Assembly (NCBI RefSeq): GCF_019703545.1
Contig: NZ_AP018771.1
Coordinates: 1,178,001 to 1,242,000 of the forward strand
Reading direction: 5' to 3'
DNA length: 64,000 nucleotides
DNA from: Haemophilus influenzae
GTDB lineage: Bacteria; Pseudomonadota; Gammaproteobacteria; Enterobacterales; Pasteurellaceae
Part shown: piece by piece, positions 1 to 8,398 of the stretch
How the letters are laid out: the number at the start of each line of letters is the position of its first letter
How positions within the stretch are numbered: the stretch's first letter is position 1
Program-made: the position numbers and the translations under genes
The notes under the pieces: model-generated
What the model was told of the DNA's origin: nothing
What the model saw: only the letters and a program-made list of their open reading frames with translations
Databases searched by the model: none

Positions 1-470
1 TGTTCTTCTGCTATAAATTCATCTTCACGATCGCCATCACCTGGTTGAAGAGTAATGTAATTACCTGACACGAGAGAATCTAATCCTGAAATGCCAGCAA
101 GAGAAACATTTGGTTGCACAAGCCAAAATTTTGTATTTTCACGCAAAATACTTGATGCTTCAGGATTGATATTGGCTACAACTTCCACTTTTTGCAGGTT
201 ATCAGTGAAATGAACTTCTTTTACTATGCCAATTTGTAATCCTTGATAACGAATTTGAGTTTTATCCGCAACGATACCTGAACCATTGGTAAAGGTAATC
301 GTAATGCTAGTACCGCGTTCTTTCACAATTTGGAAGAATAAAATTGCCCCGATACATAATGCGATAAAAGGCAATAGCCAAAAAGGCGAAATGCGTTTTG
401 TTTTACGTAAGTTCGCTGTTCTTTCTTGATATTTTTCTTCTATTGAGGAGGAATTATTTTTCTCTGTCAT
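1..470 (-). CDS. letB: MCE-domain protein LetB/PqiB-like, N-terminal part (cut by window edge)
   Basis: Reads leftward from an ATG at 468-470 and runs off the left edge, so only about 156 N-terminal residues are present. It begins with a short charged cytoplasmic tail, one transmembrane helix near residues 28-46, then an MCE domain with the run IRYQGLQIGIVKEVHF typical of PqiB/LetB. MCE proteins form periplasmic rings or tubes that carry lipid between the inner and outer membranes. The start overlaps the end of the upstream LetA/PqiA-like gene by 17 bp, so the pair is translationally linked. The full length, and so the number of MCE domains (three in PqiB, seven in LetB), cannot be seen. Closeness to proQ and prc favours LetB, because in E. 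coli yebS-yebT lie beside yebR-proQ-prc. Confidence 0.8.
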   Translation of the reverse strand, partial: MTEKNNSSSIEEKYQERTANLRKTKRISPFWLLPFIALCIGAILFFQIVKERGTSITITFTNGSGIVADKTQIRYQGLQIGIVKEVHFTDNLQKVEVVANINPEASSILRENTKFWLVQPNVSLAGISGLDSLVSGNYITLQPGDGDREDEFIAEE

Positions 471-1704
471 AAATTTTCCAAATTAATTTGCTATCAAATT
501 GTGAGGTGGAAAGCATAGTGCAAAATACGGCTGCACCAAAATAAAATGCGCCTGGCCCTACGGTAAAATTAATGATTTCTCCGCGTGTGACAAGCGACAT
601 CATTAAGGCTAATACAAATAAATCAAGCATAGACCAGCGTCCAACAAAATGTACTAGATGTAATAAACGCATTTGCCATTTAATAGAATGTTGCCATTTA
701 AAATGCACGCAAGCAAGTAAGTAAAGCATAATAAAAATTTTGCTGATAGGCACGAAAATACTGGCAAAAAACACAACAAAAGCAACAAAATAACTACCTG
801 ATTTAACAAATGAAATAACCCCAGAAATTAACGTATCTTCAGATAATGCACCTGTTAAATAAATGCCAGATATAGGTAATAAATTTGCAGGAAAAAGCAT
901 AATAATCCCTGCAATTAAGGTTGCCCAAGTTGCTTGTAATTTTAGCTTATCCGATGTATTAAGAGGCGATTGGCAGCGGGGACAATAAATTTTTTGTTGA
1001 TTATCGTATTGGATAGATTTTTGCGTAAAGGTGTAATGGCAAGCAGGACATAATTCAACAGCTTGTTTTGTATAAACTGGAGTACATTCAGGATAAAATT
1101 CCTGCCACAAGGCGGAAAGATTAAGTTTGATAAAAAGCAGCGTGGTTAAAAGTGCGGTAAAAATAAAAGGAATTAAATAAATATTAATTTCTAATGTTGC
1201 ATATTCGCGTACTTTAAATATGGTTACCCCAAGTGCCACTAAATAAACATCAAACATTACCCAAGCTTTAATGTAACCAAGAAATAGTAAAACACTACGT
1301 GGTTTTATCTGAAAAATCTTAGCCAGCCAAAGCATAATAACTAAAAGTGCAAAAGTAATCGGCATTACTACTGCACAAATAAAGATCATAAACGCGGTAT
1401 ATTCATAACCACCTACTGCCATTTTCCAAATGCCATCCCAAATAGAGGCATCAATTTTAATACCTAATAAATGTAAACTTAATAAGGGGTAGTTCAAGGA
1501 AAAGGGCATTAATATCAAAATAGATAATGCAATCATTGCACAACGATGTAATGACCACCTCGTACCACTTGCTAACAGATGATGACAACGTGGGCATTCG
1601 GCTTGTTCATTCGATTGAAGAATAACAGGCACGTTAATGCAAGCATCACATTCTGTGCATTTTAAAATTTGAAATGAAGGCGAAGTTAGCTTTGTTTTAG
1701 GCAC
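454..1704 (-). CDS. letA: LetA/PqiA-family inner-membrane protein
   Basis: 416-residue polytopic membrane protein made of two similar halves. Each half starts with a zinc-ribbon-like Cys motif (C16, C19, C22 with C37 and C40; a second CPxC pair with a CPRC pair near residues 218-245), followed by about four membrane helices. This layout defines the PqiA/YebS (LetA) family, the inner-membrane partner of an MCE protein in lipid transport. The partner gene overlaps its 3' end. Databases probably call it paraquat-inducible protein A, but the neighbourhood (divergent from proQ-prc) matches yebS/letA of E. coli better than pqiA, which lies in a different locus there. Function is inferred from family and context. 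Confidence 0.85.
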   Translation of the reverse strand: MPKTKLTSPSFQILKCTECDACINVPVILQSNEQAECPRCHHLLASGTRWSLHRCAMIALSILILMPFSLNYPLLSLHLLGIKIDASIWDGIWKMAVGGYEYTAFMIFICAVVMPITFALLVIMLWLAKIFQIKPRSVLLFLGYIKAWVMFDVYLVALGVTIFKVREYATLEINIYLIPFIFTALLTTLLFIKLNLSALWQEFYPECTPVYTKQAVELCPACHYTFTQKSIQYDNQQKIYCPRCQSPLNTSDKLKLQATWATLIAGIIMLFPANLLPISGIYLTGALSEDTLISGVISFVKSGSYFVAFVVFFASIFVPISKIFIMLYLLACVHFKWQHSIKWQMRLLHLVHFVGRWSMLDLFVLALMMSLVTRGEIINFTVGPGAFYFGAAVFCTMLSTSQFDSKLIWKIYDREK

Positions 1705-1887
1705 GTTTGTGGTCTTTCTTTATGAATTAAAGCACGCCATTCTATCGTTGTTTTAACGTATTTGTGAAGTCTTGGCGTTATTTTTGTGTGAAATTTATTC
1801 AGCATAACGGGATCCGTTGTTAATTTTGTAAAAAGTGCGATAAACTAGGCAAATCTTTATTTTATTAATAGCCTCAAGGATATAAAT

Positions 1888-2526
1888 ATGACTGACACAC
1901 AATTATCATCTCAAGTTACAGATGTGCAAACGGAAGTGCAAAAATTAACCAATGCAAAAGCTATCATTGCTTATTTAGCAGAAAAATTTCCTCTTTGCTT
2001 TGTTTTAGAGGGCGAAGCAAAACCATTAAAAATAGGTTTATTTCAAGATTTAGCTGAAGCATTACAAGATGATGAACGCGTAAGTAAAACCCAATTGCGT
2101 CAGGCTCTTCGTCAATATACATCAAATTGGCGTTATTTATATGGCTGTCGCGAAGGTGCAGTACGTGTTGATTTACAGGGTAATCCTGCAGGTGTATTAG
2201 ATGCAGAACACGTTGCTCACGCTGCACAGCAACTTGCTGAAGCGAAAGCACGCTTTGCGGAAAAACGTAAAGCAGAAGCTGCGGCTAAAAAAGCACAACA
2301 AAAACAGCGTCCGCGTAAACCTGCGAATAAAAACTTTAAAAAAGAGAGTAAAGTATCACTAAGTGCGGTTGATTTTTCACAAATTTCTGTTGGTTCTGTT
2401 GTGAAAGTTAAAGCTGGAGATAATGCTAAAAAAGCAACAGTGGTAGAAGTATTAAAAGATTCAGCACGTGTTGAACTTGAAAACGGTTTGATTATGAACG
2501 TTGCTGCAGATCGTTTATTTGCTTAA
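1888..2526 (+). CDS. proQ: RNA chaperone ProQ
   Basis: 212 residues. The N-terminal FinO/ProQ RNA-binding domain spans about residues 20-125, with the family signatures YLAEKFPLCF and TSNWRYLYGC. A lysine/alanine-rich linker (about 115-160) follows, then a C-terminal Tudor-like domain beginning near VGSVVKVKAG. ProQ binds structured small RNAs and mRNA 3' ends, and in E. coli it also affects ProP levels. An AAGGA ribosome site at 1876-1880 sits 7 bp before the ATG. The stop lies only 3 bp before the first possible start of prc, so the two are one operon, as in enterobacteria. An uptake sequence (2361-2369) is inside the linker codons. Confidence 0.97.
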   Translation: MTDTQLSSQVTDVQTEVQKLTNAKAIIAYLAEKFPLCFVLEGEAKPLKIGLFQDLAEALQDDERVSKTQLRQALRQYTSNWRYLYGCREGAVRVDLQGNPAGVLDAEHVAHAAQQLAEAKARFAEKRKAEAAAKKAQQKQRPRKPANKNFKKESKVSLSAVDFSQISVGSVVKVKAGDNAKKATVVEVLKDSARVELENGLIMNVAADRLFA

Positions 2527-2529
2527 TAA

Positions 2530-4635
2530 ATGAAAATTGACTCGGAAATGGTTATGAAATTTAAAATGTCAAAAAATGTGATTCGTTATGCGTGGTTATC
2601 GGTATGTTTGAGCAGTGCAATTCCTGCATTTGCTGTACAACCTAAGTTAAAGCCAAGTGACATTAGTATTCCAGCGATAAGTGAAGAAAACCAGCTGGCA
2701 ACTAAGCGTGCAACGACGAGATTAACTCAATCCCATTATCGTAAGATTAAATTAGATGATGATTTTTCCGAGAAAATTTTTGATCGTTATATTAAAAATT
2801 TAGATTTTAGCCACAATACTTTTTTGCAGTCTGATATAGACGAACTTCGTCAAAAATATGGTAATAAGTTAGATGATCAGTTAAATCAAGGCGATCTTTC
2901 TGCTGCGTTTGAGATTTATGATGTAATGATCAAACGTCGTTATGAACGTTATACTTATGCGTTATCTTTATTAGATAAAGAGCCTGATTTAAATGGTCAA
3001 GATCAAATTGAAATTGATCGTGAAAAAGCGGCTGCTCCACAAACTGAAGCTGATGCGAATAAACTTTGGGATGCTCGCGTAAAAAATGACATTATTAATC
3101 TTAAATTAAAAGATAAAAAATGGTCAGAAATCAAAGCAAAACTTACAAAACGCTATAATTTAGCCATTCGTCGTTTAACGCAAACAAAAGCAGACGATAT
3201 TGTTCAAATTTATTTGAATGCTTTTGCGCGTGAAATTGATCCTCACACCAGTTATCTTTCCCCAAGAACAGCGAAAAGTTTTAATGAAAGTGTGAATCTT
3301 TCCTTGGAAGGCATTGGGGCTACTTTACAATCAGAAGATGATGAAACTAGCATCAAATCTCTTGTACCTGGTGCGCCAGCGGAACGTAGTAAAAAGCTGC
3401 ATCCTGGGGATAAAATCATTGGCGTTGGGCAAGCAACAGGCGATATTGAAGATGTTGTTGGTTGGCGTTTAGAAGATTTGGTAGAAAAAATTAAAGGGAA
3501 AAAAGGCACTAAAGTTCGCTTAGAAATTGAGCCTGCTAAAGGGGGAAAATCACGTATTATTACTTTGGTGCGTGATAAAGTCCGTATTGAAGATCAAGCG
3601 GCTAAACTAACTTTTGAAAAAGTGTCAGGGAAAAAAATTGCGGTAATAAAAATTCCAAGTTTTTATATTGGATTAACCGAAGATGTTAAAAAACTACTGG
3701 TTGAATTAGAAAATCAAAAAGCTGAGGCTCTAATTGTTGATTTACGTGAAAATGGCGGTGGTGCATTAACGGAAGCCGTGGCGTTAAGTGGTTTATTTAT
3801 TGCTGATGGCCCTGTTGTGCAGGTTCGCGATGCTTATCAGCGTATTCGTGTTCACGAAGATGATGACGCTACGCAACAATATAAGGGGTTATTATTTGTG
3901 ATGATTAATCGTTACAGTGCTTCTGCATCGGAAATTTTTGCTGCAGCAATGCAAGATTATCGTCGAGGTATTATCATCGGGCAAAATACTTTTGGTAAAG
4001 GTACGGTACAACAGAGTCGCTCGTTAAATTTTATCTATGATTTAGATCAGAGTCCGTTGGGTGTTTTACAATATACCATTCAAAAATTTTATCGCATTAA
4101 TGGTGGTTCAACCCAATTAAAAGGTGTTGCCGCAGATATTAATTTTCCCGAAATTATAGATGCGAAAGAATATGGGGAAGATAAAGAAGATAATGCGCTT
4201 GCTTGGGATAAAATCCCATCAGCGAGTTATATGGAAGTAGGAAATATCGATTATATTGATAATGCAGTAAATATTCTAAATGAAAAACATCTTGCTCGTA
4301 TTGCTAAAGATCCTGAATTTGTTGCATTGAATGAAGAATTGAAAGTGCGAAATGAACGCCGAGATCGAAAATTTCTATCATTGAATTATAAAATGCGTAA
4401 AGCAGAGAATGATAAAGATGATGCAAGACGTTTAAAAGATTTGAACGAACGTTTTAAACGTGAGGGTAAGAAAGCATTGAAAGATATTGATGATTTGCCG
4501 AAAGATTACGAAGCACCAGATTTCTTCTTAAAAGAAGCTGAAAAAATGGCAGCTGATTTCGTTATTTTTAATTCAGATCAGAAAATTAATCAAGCAAACG
4601 GTCTATCCGAAGCAAAAACGGAAAGTAAAAAATAA
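2530..4635 (+). CDS. prc: Tail-specific protease Prc (carboxy-terminal processing protease)
   Basis: 701 residues from the first ATG. A second ATG at 2548, preceded by CGGAA, would give a cleaner signal peptide (hydrophobic stretch ending PAFA, cleavage before VQP). Domain order is N-terminal helical domain, PDZ (about 255-345), S41 serine-protease core with the ENGGGAL and YSASASEIFA segments (the catalytic Ser follows SAS, the Lys is in FGKGTV), and a C-terminal helical DUF3340 region. Prc is a periplasmic processive protease. In E. coli it trims FtsI and, with the adaptor NlpI, degrades the murein endopeptidase MepS. Here it is followed by an L,D-transpeptidase and a MepK-like enzyme, so the cluster has a cell-wall theme. 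Confidence 0.96.
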   Translation: MKIDSEMVMKFKMSKNVIRYAWLSVCLSSAIPAFAVQPKLKPSDISIPAISEENQLATKRATTRLTQSHYRKIKLDDDFSEKIFDRYIKNLDFSHNTFLQSDIDELRQKYGNKLDDQLNQGDLSAAFEIYDVMIKRRYERYTYALSLLDKEPDLNGQDQIEIDREKAAAPQTEADANKLWDARVKNDIINLKLKDKKWSEIKAKLTKRYNLAIRRLTQTKADDIVQIYLNAFAREIDPHTSYLSPRTAKSFNESVNLSLEGIGATLQSEDDETSIKSLVPGAPAERSKKLHPGDKIIGVGQATGDIEDVVGWRLEDLVEKIKGKKGTKVRLEIEPAKGGKSRIITLVRDKVRIEDQAAKLTFEKVSGKKIAVIKIPSFYIGLTEDVKKLLVELENQKAEALIVDLRENGGGALTEAVALSGLFIADGPVVQVRDAYQRIRVHEDDDATQQYKGLLFVMINRYSASASEIFAAAMQDYRRGIIIGQNTFGKGTVQQSRSLNFIYDLDQSPLGVLQYTIQKFYRINGGSTQLKGVAADINFPEIIDAKEYGEDKEDNALAWDKIPSASYMEVGNIDYIDNAVNILNEKHLARIAKDPEFVALNEELKVRNERRDRKFLSLNYKMRKAENDKDDARRLKDLNERFKREGKKALKDIDDLPKDYEAPDFFLKEAEKMAADFVIFNSDQKINQANGLSEAKTESKK

Positions 4636-4651
4636 ATACTAAATGGTTTTG

Positions 4652-4690
4652 ACCGCACTTTGTTTGAGAAAAGCAACAAGTGCGGTGATT
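4652..4690 (+). terminator. Inverted pair of uptake sequences after prc
   Basis: accgcactt at 4652-4660 and aagtgcggt at 4678-4686 form a 9-bp stem with a 17-base loop, followed by a short T-rich run. Paired, oppositely oriented uptake sequences downstream of genes are a known form of H. influenzae terminator. The next gene starts only 18 bp later, so readthrough is possible. Confidence 0.6.
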
Positions 4691-4708
4691 TTAATAAAGG
4701 TTTAGGAA

Positions 4709-6178
4709 ATGGTAGTGTTTAAAAGCACCTTAAAGTTATCATTATTCGCCTTATCATTATCTATGATGATGTCGGGTTGTGCTTTAGTAGATTTGAGCAA
4801 AAATGACCAATCTAAATCATTGTACGGCATTAATCTTTCCCATTTGTCACTCGCAGAAAGAAAAGAGCTTGAAGAAGCCATTTATGCGGATCAGCAACGT
4901 TTAACGGAAGAAAAACAAACATTGCTTAATATGACGCTAACACACGAAATAGGCGATCATAAGTTACAATTTAAGCCTTTACTCGCGCGTTTATATGCTT
5001 CTCGTAAATATGCCCCGTTATGGACTGACAATGCGGCAGCTCGTCAATTGTTACGTGATTATGCGGCAATGGTGGCAAGCGGTATTTCAAAATCGTCGGC
5101 AACTTCACTAGAAACATTGGCATTGGTAGAACAACAAGGCGGATTGGTTTATGATGTGTTATTAAGTGATATTTTGTTAGATTACTTATATTACACACAA
5201 AATGTTCGTTCTCAAGCATCTAATTGGTTGTATTCATCTGCTCAGTATCAAGCACAACAGCCTGAAAATGATCATATTCAACGCTGGTTAAGTGCGGTGG
5301 AAAATAATCAACTTCTTGATTTCATACAAAGTTTAGCGGGAGAAAATCATTTATATCGCCAAACAGTTCAATCATTGCCGATGTTTATTCCGACTTCTAA
5401 AGAATCAAATATTGCTCAAAAACTGGCAATGAATGCACAGCGTTTGCGAGTAATTCCTGATTTTCATAATGGAATTTTTGTGAATATTCCAAGCTATAAA
5501 TTACAGTATTATCGTGATGGCGATTTAATTTTAGAATCCCGGGTAATTGTTGGCACAAATTCGCGCAGGACACCTGTAATGTATAGCAAATTAAGTAATG
5601 TGGTTGTAAATCCACCTTGGAATGCGCCAATTCGCTTAATTAATGAAGATTTATTGCCAAAAATGAAAGCCGATCCAAATTATATTACGGAGCATAATTA
5701 TTCAATTTTAGATAATCAAGGCAATGTTGTTGATCCTGCTTCTATTGATTGGGAATCTATTGGTAATAAATTTCCTTATCGAGTTCGACAAGCGGCTGGC
5801 GATAGTGCGTTAGGTAATTATAAATTTAATATGCCAAGTTCTGATGCAATTTATTTACACGATACGCCAAATCGTGGATTGTTTAATCGTAAAAATCGAG
5901 CGTTAAGTTCTGGCTGTGTACGTATTGAAAAATCAGATCAATTGGCAAGTATTTTATTAAAAGAAGCAGGTTGGACAGAAACTCGAAAAAATACAGTATT
6001 AGCAAGTAAAAAAACCACTTCTGCGCCGATACGCTCGGATAATCCTGTTTTTTTATATTATGTTACTGCGTGGATTAAAAACGGAAATATTGTAAATTTA
6101 CCTGATATTTATGGTTATGATCGTCAGATTAATCTTGCTGAGATTAATTGGGATCTCGTAAAAAAATATCTTCAATAA
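4709..6178 (+). CDS. ldtD: L,D-transpeptidase, LdtD/YcbB family, lipoprotein-like
   Basis: 489 residues. The N-terminus has a hydrophobic signal ending MSGC, which reads as a lipobox (LdtD of E. coli is instead an anchored protein of about 615 aa, so this one is shorter). A YcbB-type scaffold region (about 70-240) precedes the YkuD catalytic domain (about 250-425), with its conserved histidine in YLHDTPNRG and catalytic Cys403 in SSGCVRIE. The enzyme would form 3-3 cross-links in peptidoglycan, which allow growth when D,D-transpeptidases are blocked. In E. coli ycbB is followed by ycbK and ycbL, and the same order is kept here with one gene inserted. An AAAGG at 4696-4700 serves the ATG. Confidence 0.92.
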   Translation: MVVFKSTLKLSLFALSLSMMMSGCALVDLSKNDQSKSLYGINLSHLSLAERKELEEAIYADQQRLTEEKQTLLNMTLTHEIGDHKLQFKPLLARLYASRKYAPLWTDNAAARQLLRDYAAMVASGISKSSATSLETLALVEQQGGLVYDVLLSDILLDYLYYTQNVRSQASNWLYSSAQYQAQQPENDHIQRWLSAVENNQLLDFIQSLAGENHLYRQTVQSLPMFIPTSKESNIAQKLAMNAQRLRVIPDFHNGIFVNIPSYKLQYYRDGDLILESRVIVGTNSRRTPVMYSKLSNVVVNPPWNAPIRLINEDLLPKMKADPNYITEHNYSILDNQGNVVDPASIDWESIGNKFPYRVRQAAGDSALGNYKFNMPSSDAIYLHDTPNRGLFNRKNRALSSGCVRIEKSDQLASILLKEAGWTETRKNTVLASKKTTSAPIRSDNPVFLYYVTAWIKNGNIVNLPDIYGYDRQINLAEINWDLVKKYLQ

Positions 6179-6193
6179 AATAAGGGAGCTATA

Positions 6194-6754
6194 ATGAATT
6201 CTGTGGATCAGAATAAACGAAAATGGTTATCGCTGGGCGGTATTGCGTTAGGAATATCTATTTTACCAAATTCTGTATTAGCAATGGTTTCAACACCTAA
6301 ACCTCGTATTTTAACTTTCCGCAACATTAATACGGGCGAAAGATTAAGTGGCGAGTTTTCTTTAGCAAAAGGTTTTTCGCCTGCGATGTTAAAAAAATTG
6401 GATTATTTAATGCGTGATAAAAGGACAAATCAAGTGCATAAAATGGATCCAAATTTATTCCAGAAATTTTATAATATCCAAACTAATTTAGGCTTACGCA
6501 ATGCTGAAATTGAAGTAATTTGTGGTTATCGTTCAGCCGCTACTAATGCAATGCGTCATCGCCAAAGTCGTGGCGTAGCGAAAAATAGTTATCACATTAA
6601 AGGAAAAGCCATTGATTTTCGTATTGCGGGTGTGCCTTTGATTAAAGTGAAATCTTCTGCGGAAAGTCTGCGAAATGGTGGCGTGGGTTATTATCCAACC
6701 AGCAATTTTATTCACGTAGATACAGGCCCTGTAAGAACTTGGAAAGGCGTGTAA
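6194..6754 (+). CDS. mepK: MepK/YcbK-like murein endopeptidase (DUF882, M15-like)
   Basis: 186 residues. The N-terminus resembles the Tat signal of E. coli YcbK but reads NKRKWLSLGG, with Lys-Arg where twin arginines are expected, then a hydrophobic stretch ending SVLA. The mature part carries the M15-type zinc set: SYHIKGKAIDFRI (His and Asp) and FIHVDTG (His). YcbK (MepK) of E. coli cuts 3-3 (and some 4-3) cross-links, so it pairs logically with the L,D-transpeptidase 15 bp upstream. A ribosome site (AAGGGAG, 6181-6187) precedes the ATG. Whether export is by Tat or Sec cannot be told from the sequence. Confidence 0.9.
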   Translation: MNSVDQNKRKWLSLGGIALGISILPNSVLAMVSTPKPRILTFRNINTGERLSGEFSLAKGFSPAMLKKLDYLMRDKRTNQVHKMDPNLFQKFYNIQTNLGLRNAEIEVICGYRSAATNAMRHRQSRGVAKNSYHIKGKAIDFRIAGVPLIKVKSSAESLRNGGVGYYPTSNFIHVDTGPVRTWKGV

Positions 6755-6769
6755 AACAAATGTAAAATT

Positions 6770-6793
6770 AACCGCACTTTTGTGCGGTTTTTC
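6770..6793 (+). terminator. Intrinsic terminator after mepK
   Basis: aaccgcac (6770-6777), a 4-base loop and gtgcggtt (6782-6789) with a T-run. The left arm is an uptake sequence (6771-6779). The RNA hairpin ends the ldtD-mepK transcript and overlaps the leader of the next gene. Confidence 0.75.
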
Positions 6794-6805
6794 ATTGGAA
6801 AAGAT

Positions 6806-7561
6806 ATGTTATTTGACAGCCATCTTCATTTAGACCAACTCTCTGACGAGAATATTCAGCAAACACTTGGTCATTCAAAGATTATAGGTATGCTTGCGGT
6901 AAGTATGAATCTTGCAAGTGCTAAAAAACTGCTGAATTTAAAACAGACTTACCCAGAGAAACTTTATATTGCAGCTGGTTTTCATCCTGAACAGCAATTA
7001 CCTAGTTTAGAAGAACAAAAAGAATTATTTCAATGGATTGACGAACATCATTCATCGATTTCTGTCATTGGCGAGGTGGGCTTGCCACATTATTCTAAAC
7101 GAGAAAATCCGAATTTAGATTACGCGCCTTACATTGAATTACTTGAACGATTTATTCTGATAGCGAAAAAAAGGGATTTACCGTTAAATTTGCATATTGT
7201 ACATAACGATGTAGAAATTGCCCTTGAATTATTGCAGAAACATAATATTCAACGTGCCCATTTTCATTGGTTTAAGACAGATGAAAAATCTTTTCAGAAA
7301 TTTTTCTCTACGCCCTATTTTGCAAGCCTAACCCCTGATATTTTATGGAACCCTAAAACCCAATATGTCGCACAACATTTACCCTTAAATCGCTTGATGA
7401 TTGAAACGGATAGCCCTTGGCAACACGAGGGATTTGAACGTGCGGGCATTTCTGAACAATTATTGGCAGTCTTGCAAAAACTAGCTGAATTAAAATCTTT
7501 GCCATTACATTCTGTTCAAAAGCAAATCCTTTTGAATACTCAACAGTTTTATCGATTATAA
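6806..7561 (+). CDS. TatD-family metal-dependent hydrolase
   Basis: 251 residues from ATG 6806, which is preceded by GGAAAAG. A longer reading from a GTG at 6782 starts inside the terminator hairpin and is rejected. The TatD metal motifs are visible: DSHLHLD at the N-terminus, AAGFHPEQ, GEVGLPHY, LNLHIVHND, HFHWF and the final IETDSPW. It lacks the long form of E. coli TatD and is nearer YjjV in size. The family comprises Mg-dependent DNases and related amidohydrolases; substrate unknown. It sits between mepK and the YcbL homologue, a position where E. coli has no gene. Confidence 0.85.
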   Translation: MLFDSHLHLDQLSDENIQQTLGHSKIIGMLAVSMNLASAKKLLNLKQTYPEKLYIAAGFHPEQQLPSLEEQKELFQWIDEHHSSISVIGEVGLPHYSKRENPNLDYAPYIELLERFILIAKKRDLPLNLHIVHNDVEIALELLQKHNIQRAHFHWFKTDEKSFQKFFSTPYFASLTPDILWNPKTQYVAQHLPLNRLMIETDSPWQHEGFERAGISEQLLAVLQKLAELKSLPLHSVQKQILLNTQQFYRL

Positions 7562-7570
7562 GGAGTAAAA

Positions 7571-8209
7571 ATGAATATCGAAATTATCCCTGTTACTGCA
7601 TTCCAACAAAATTGTTCTTTGATTTGGGATGATGACAAAAATGCCGCAATTATTGACCCAGGTGGCGAAGCCGAACGCCTAATTCAACGCATTGAAGAAC
7701 TGCATTTAAATCTCAAAGTGATTTTGATTACTCACGGTCATTTAGATCACGTTGGTGCTGCAATGCAATTAAAACAACATTTTGGCGTTGAAATTTGGGG
7801 TTCTCAAGAAGAAGATAAATTTTTATTTGAAAGTTTACCCGAGCAAGCCCAACGTTTTGGCTTACCAAATATTGAAGCTTTTTTGCCTGATCGTTGGTTT
7901 AATCAAGAGGGCGAAATTTTAAAATTAGATGGCTTTAATTTCGAGATTTTACATTTACCAGGACACACACCAGGGCATATCGGTTTTATTGAACACGAGA
8001 AAAAAGTGGCATTTACAGGCGATGTATTATTTCAAGGTGGCATTGGTCGCACTGATTTTCCTCGTGGGGATTATGATGCATTGATTTCTTCAATCCGAAC
8101 AAAATTACTCTCATTAAATGACGATCTTATTATTATCGCTGGACATGGATCTTACACAACCATTGGGCAAGAAAAGCAGACCAATCCATTTTTAAATCCT
8201 AAGTTTTAA
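7571..8209 (+). CDS. gloC: Glyoxalase II-like hydrolase GloC/YcbL (metallo-beta-lactamase fold)
   Basis: 212 residues. The zinc motif THGHLDHVGA (about residues 57-66), HLPGHTPGH, FTGDVLF and the final GHGSYTTIG identify a small metallo-beta-lactamase-fold protein of the YcbL type. YcbL proteins lack the long substrate-binding C-terminal domain of GloB and are called type II glyoxalase II (hydrolysis of S-D-lactoylglutathione). AAGGAG at 7560-7565 is a strong ribosome site, and the gene lies 9 bp after the TatD-family gene, so the two are cotranscribed. The link to methylglyoxal is sensible because mgsA, which makes methylglyoxal, is also in this window. Confidence 0.88.
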   Translation: MNIEIIPVTAFQQNCSLIWDDDKNAAIIDPGGEAERLIQRIEELHLNLKVILITHGHLDHVGAAMQLKQHFGVEIWGSQEEDKFLFESLPEQAQRFGLPNIEAFLPDRWFNQEGEILKLDGFNFEILHLPGHTPGHIGFIEHEKKVAFTGDVLFQGGIGRTDFPRGDYDALISSIRTKLLSLNDDLIIIAGHGSYTTIGQEKQTNPFLNPKF

Positions 8210-8222
8210 TACAAGTAAAAAT

Positions 8223-8260
8223 AACCGCACTTTGTTTAAGAGATGAAGTGCGGTTTTTTA
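8223..8260 (+). terminator. Paired uptake-sequence terminator after gloC
   Basis: accgcactt (8224-8232) and aagtgcggt (8246-8254) form a stem followed by six T residues. This is a clear intrinsic terminator built from two opposed uptake sequences. Confidence 0.8.
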
Positions 8261-8271
8261 TATACAAAGAG

Positions 8272-8342
8272 TTTGAACTAGATCACAAATTTGTAACAAT
8301 TTCTTATAAGAGGCTTATTTCCTTTTTAATCCTATGTATAAT
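8272..8342 (+). promoter_or_regulatory. Likely CRP site and promoter of sucAB
   Basis: TTTGA-N6-TCACA at 8272-8287 matches the CRP consensus TGTGA-N6-TCACA at nine of ten positions. A perfect -10 box TATAAT lies at 8337-8342, putting the start of transcription near 8349 and the CRP site centre near -70, a class I position. No good -35 box is evident, which fits an activated promoter. Confidence 0.55.
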
Positions 8343-8398
8343 ACGTAAAAAAAATGGAGCGAAAATATTGCTTCAAATATCATAATAAAGAGGTAATT

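Noticed and set aside
8354..8398. Extended start for sucA at 8354
   Set aside because: No ribosome site and the extra residues are not found in SucA proteins; AAGAGG before 8399 decides the start.
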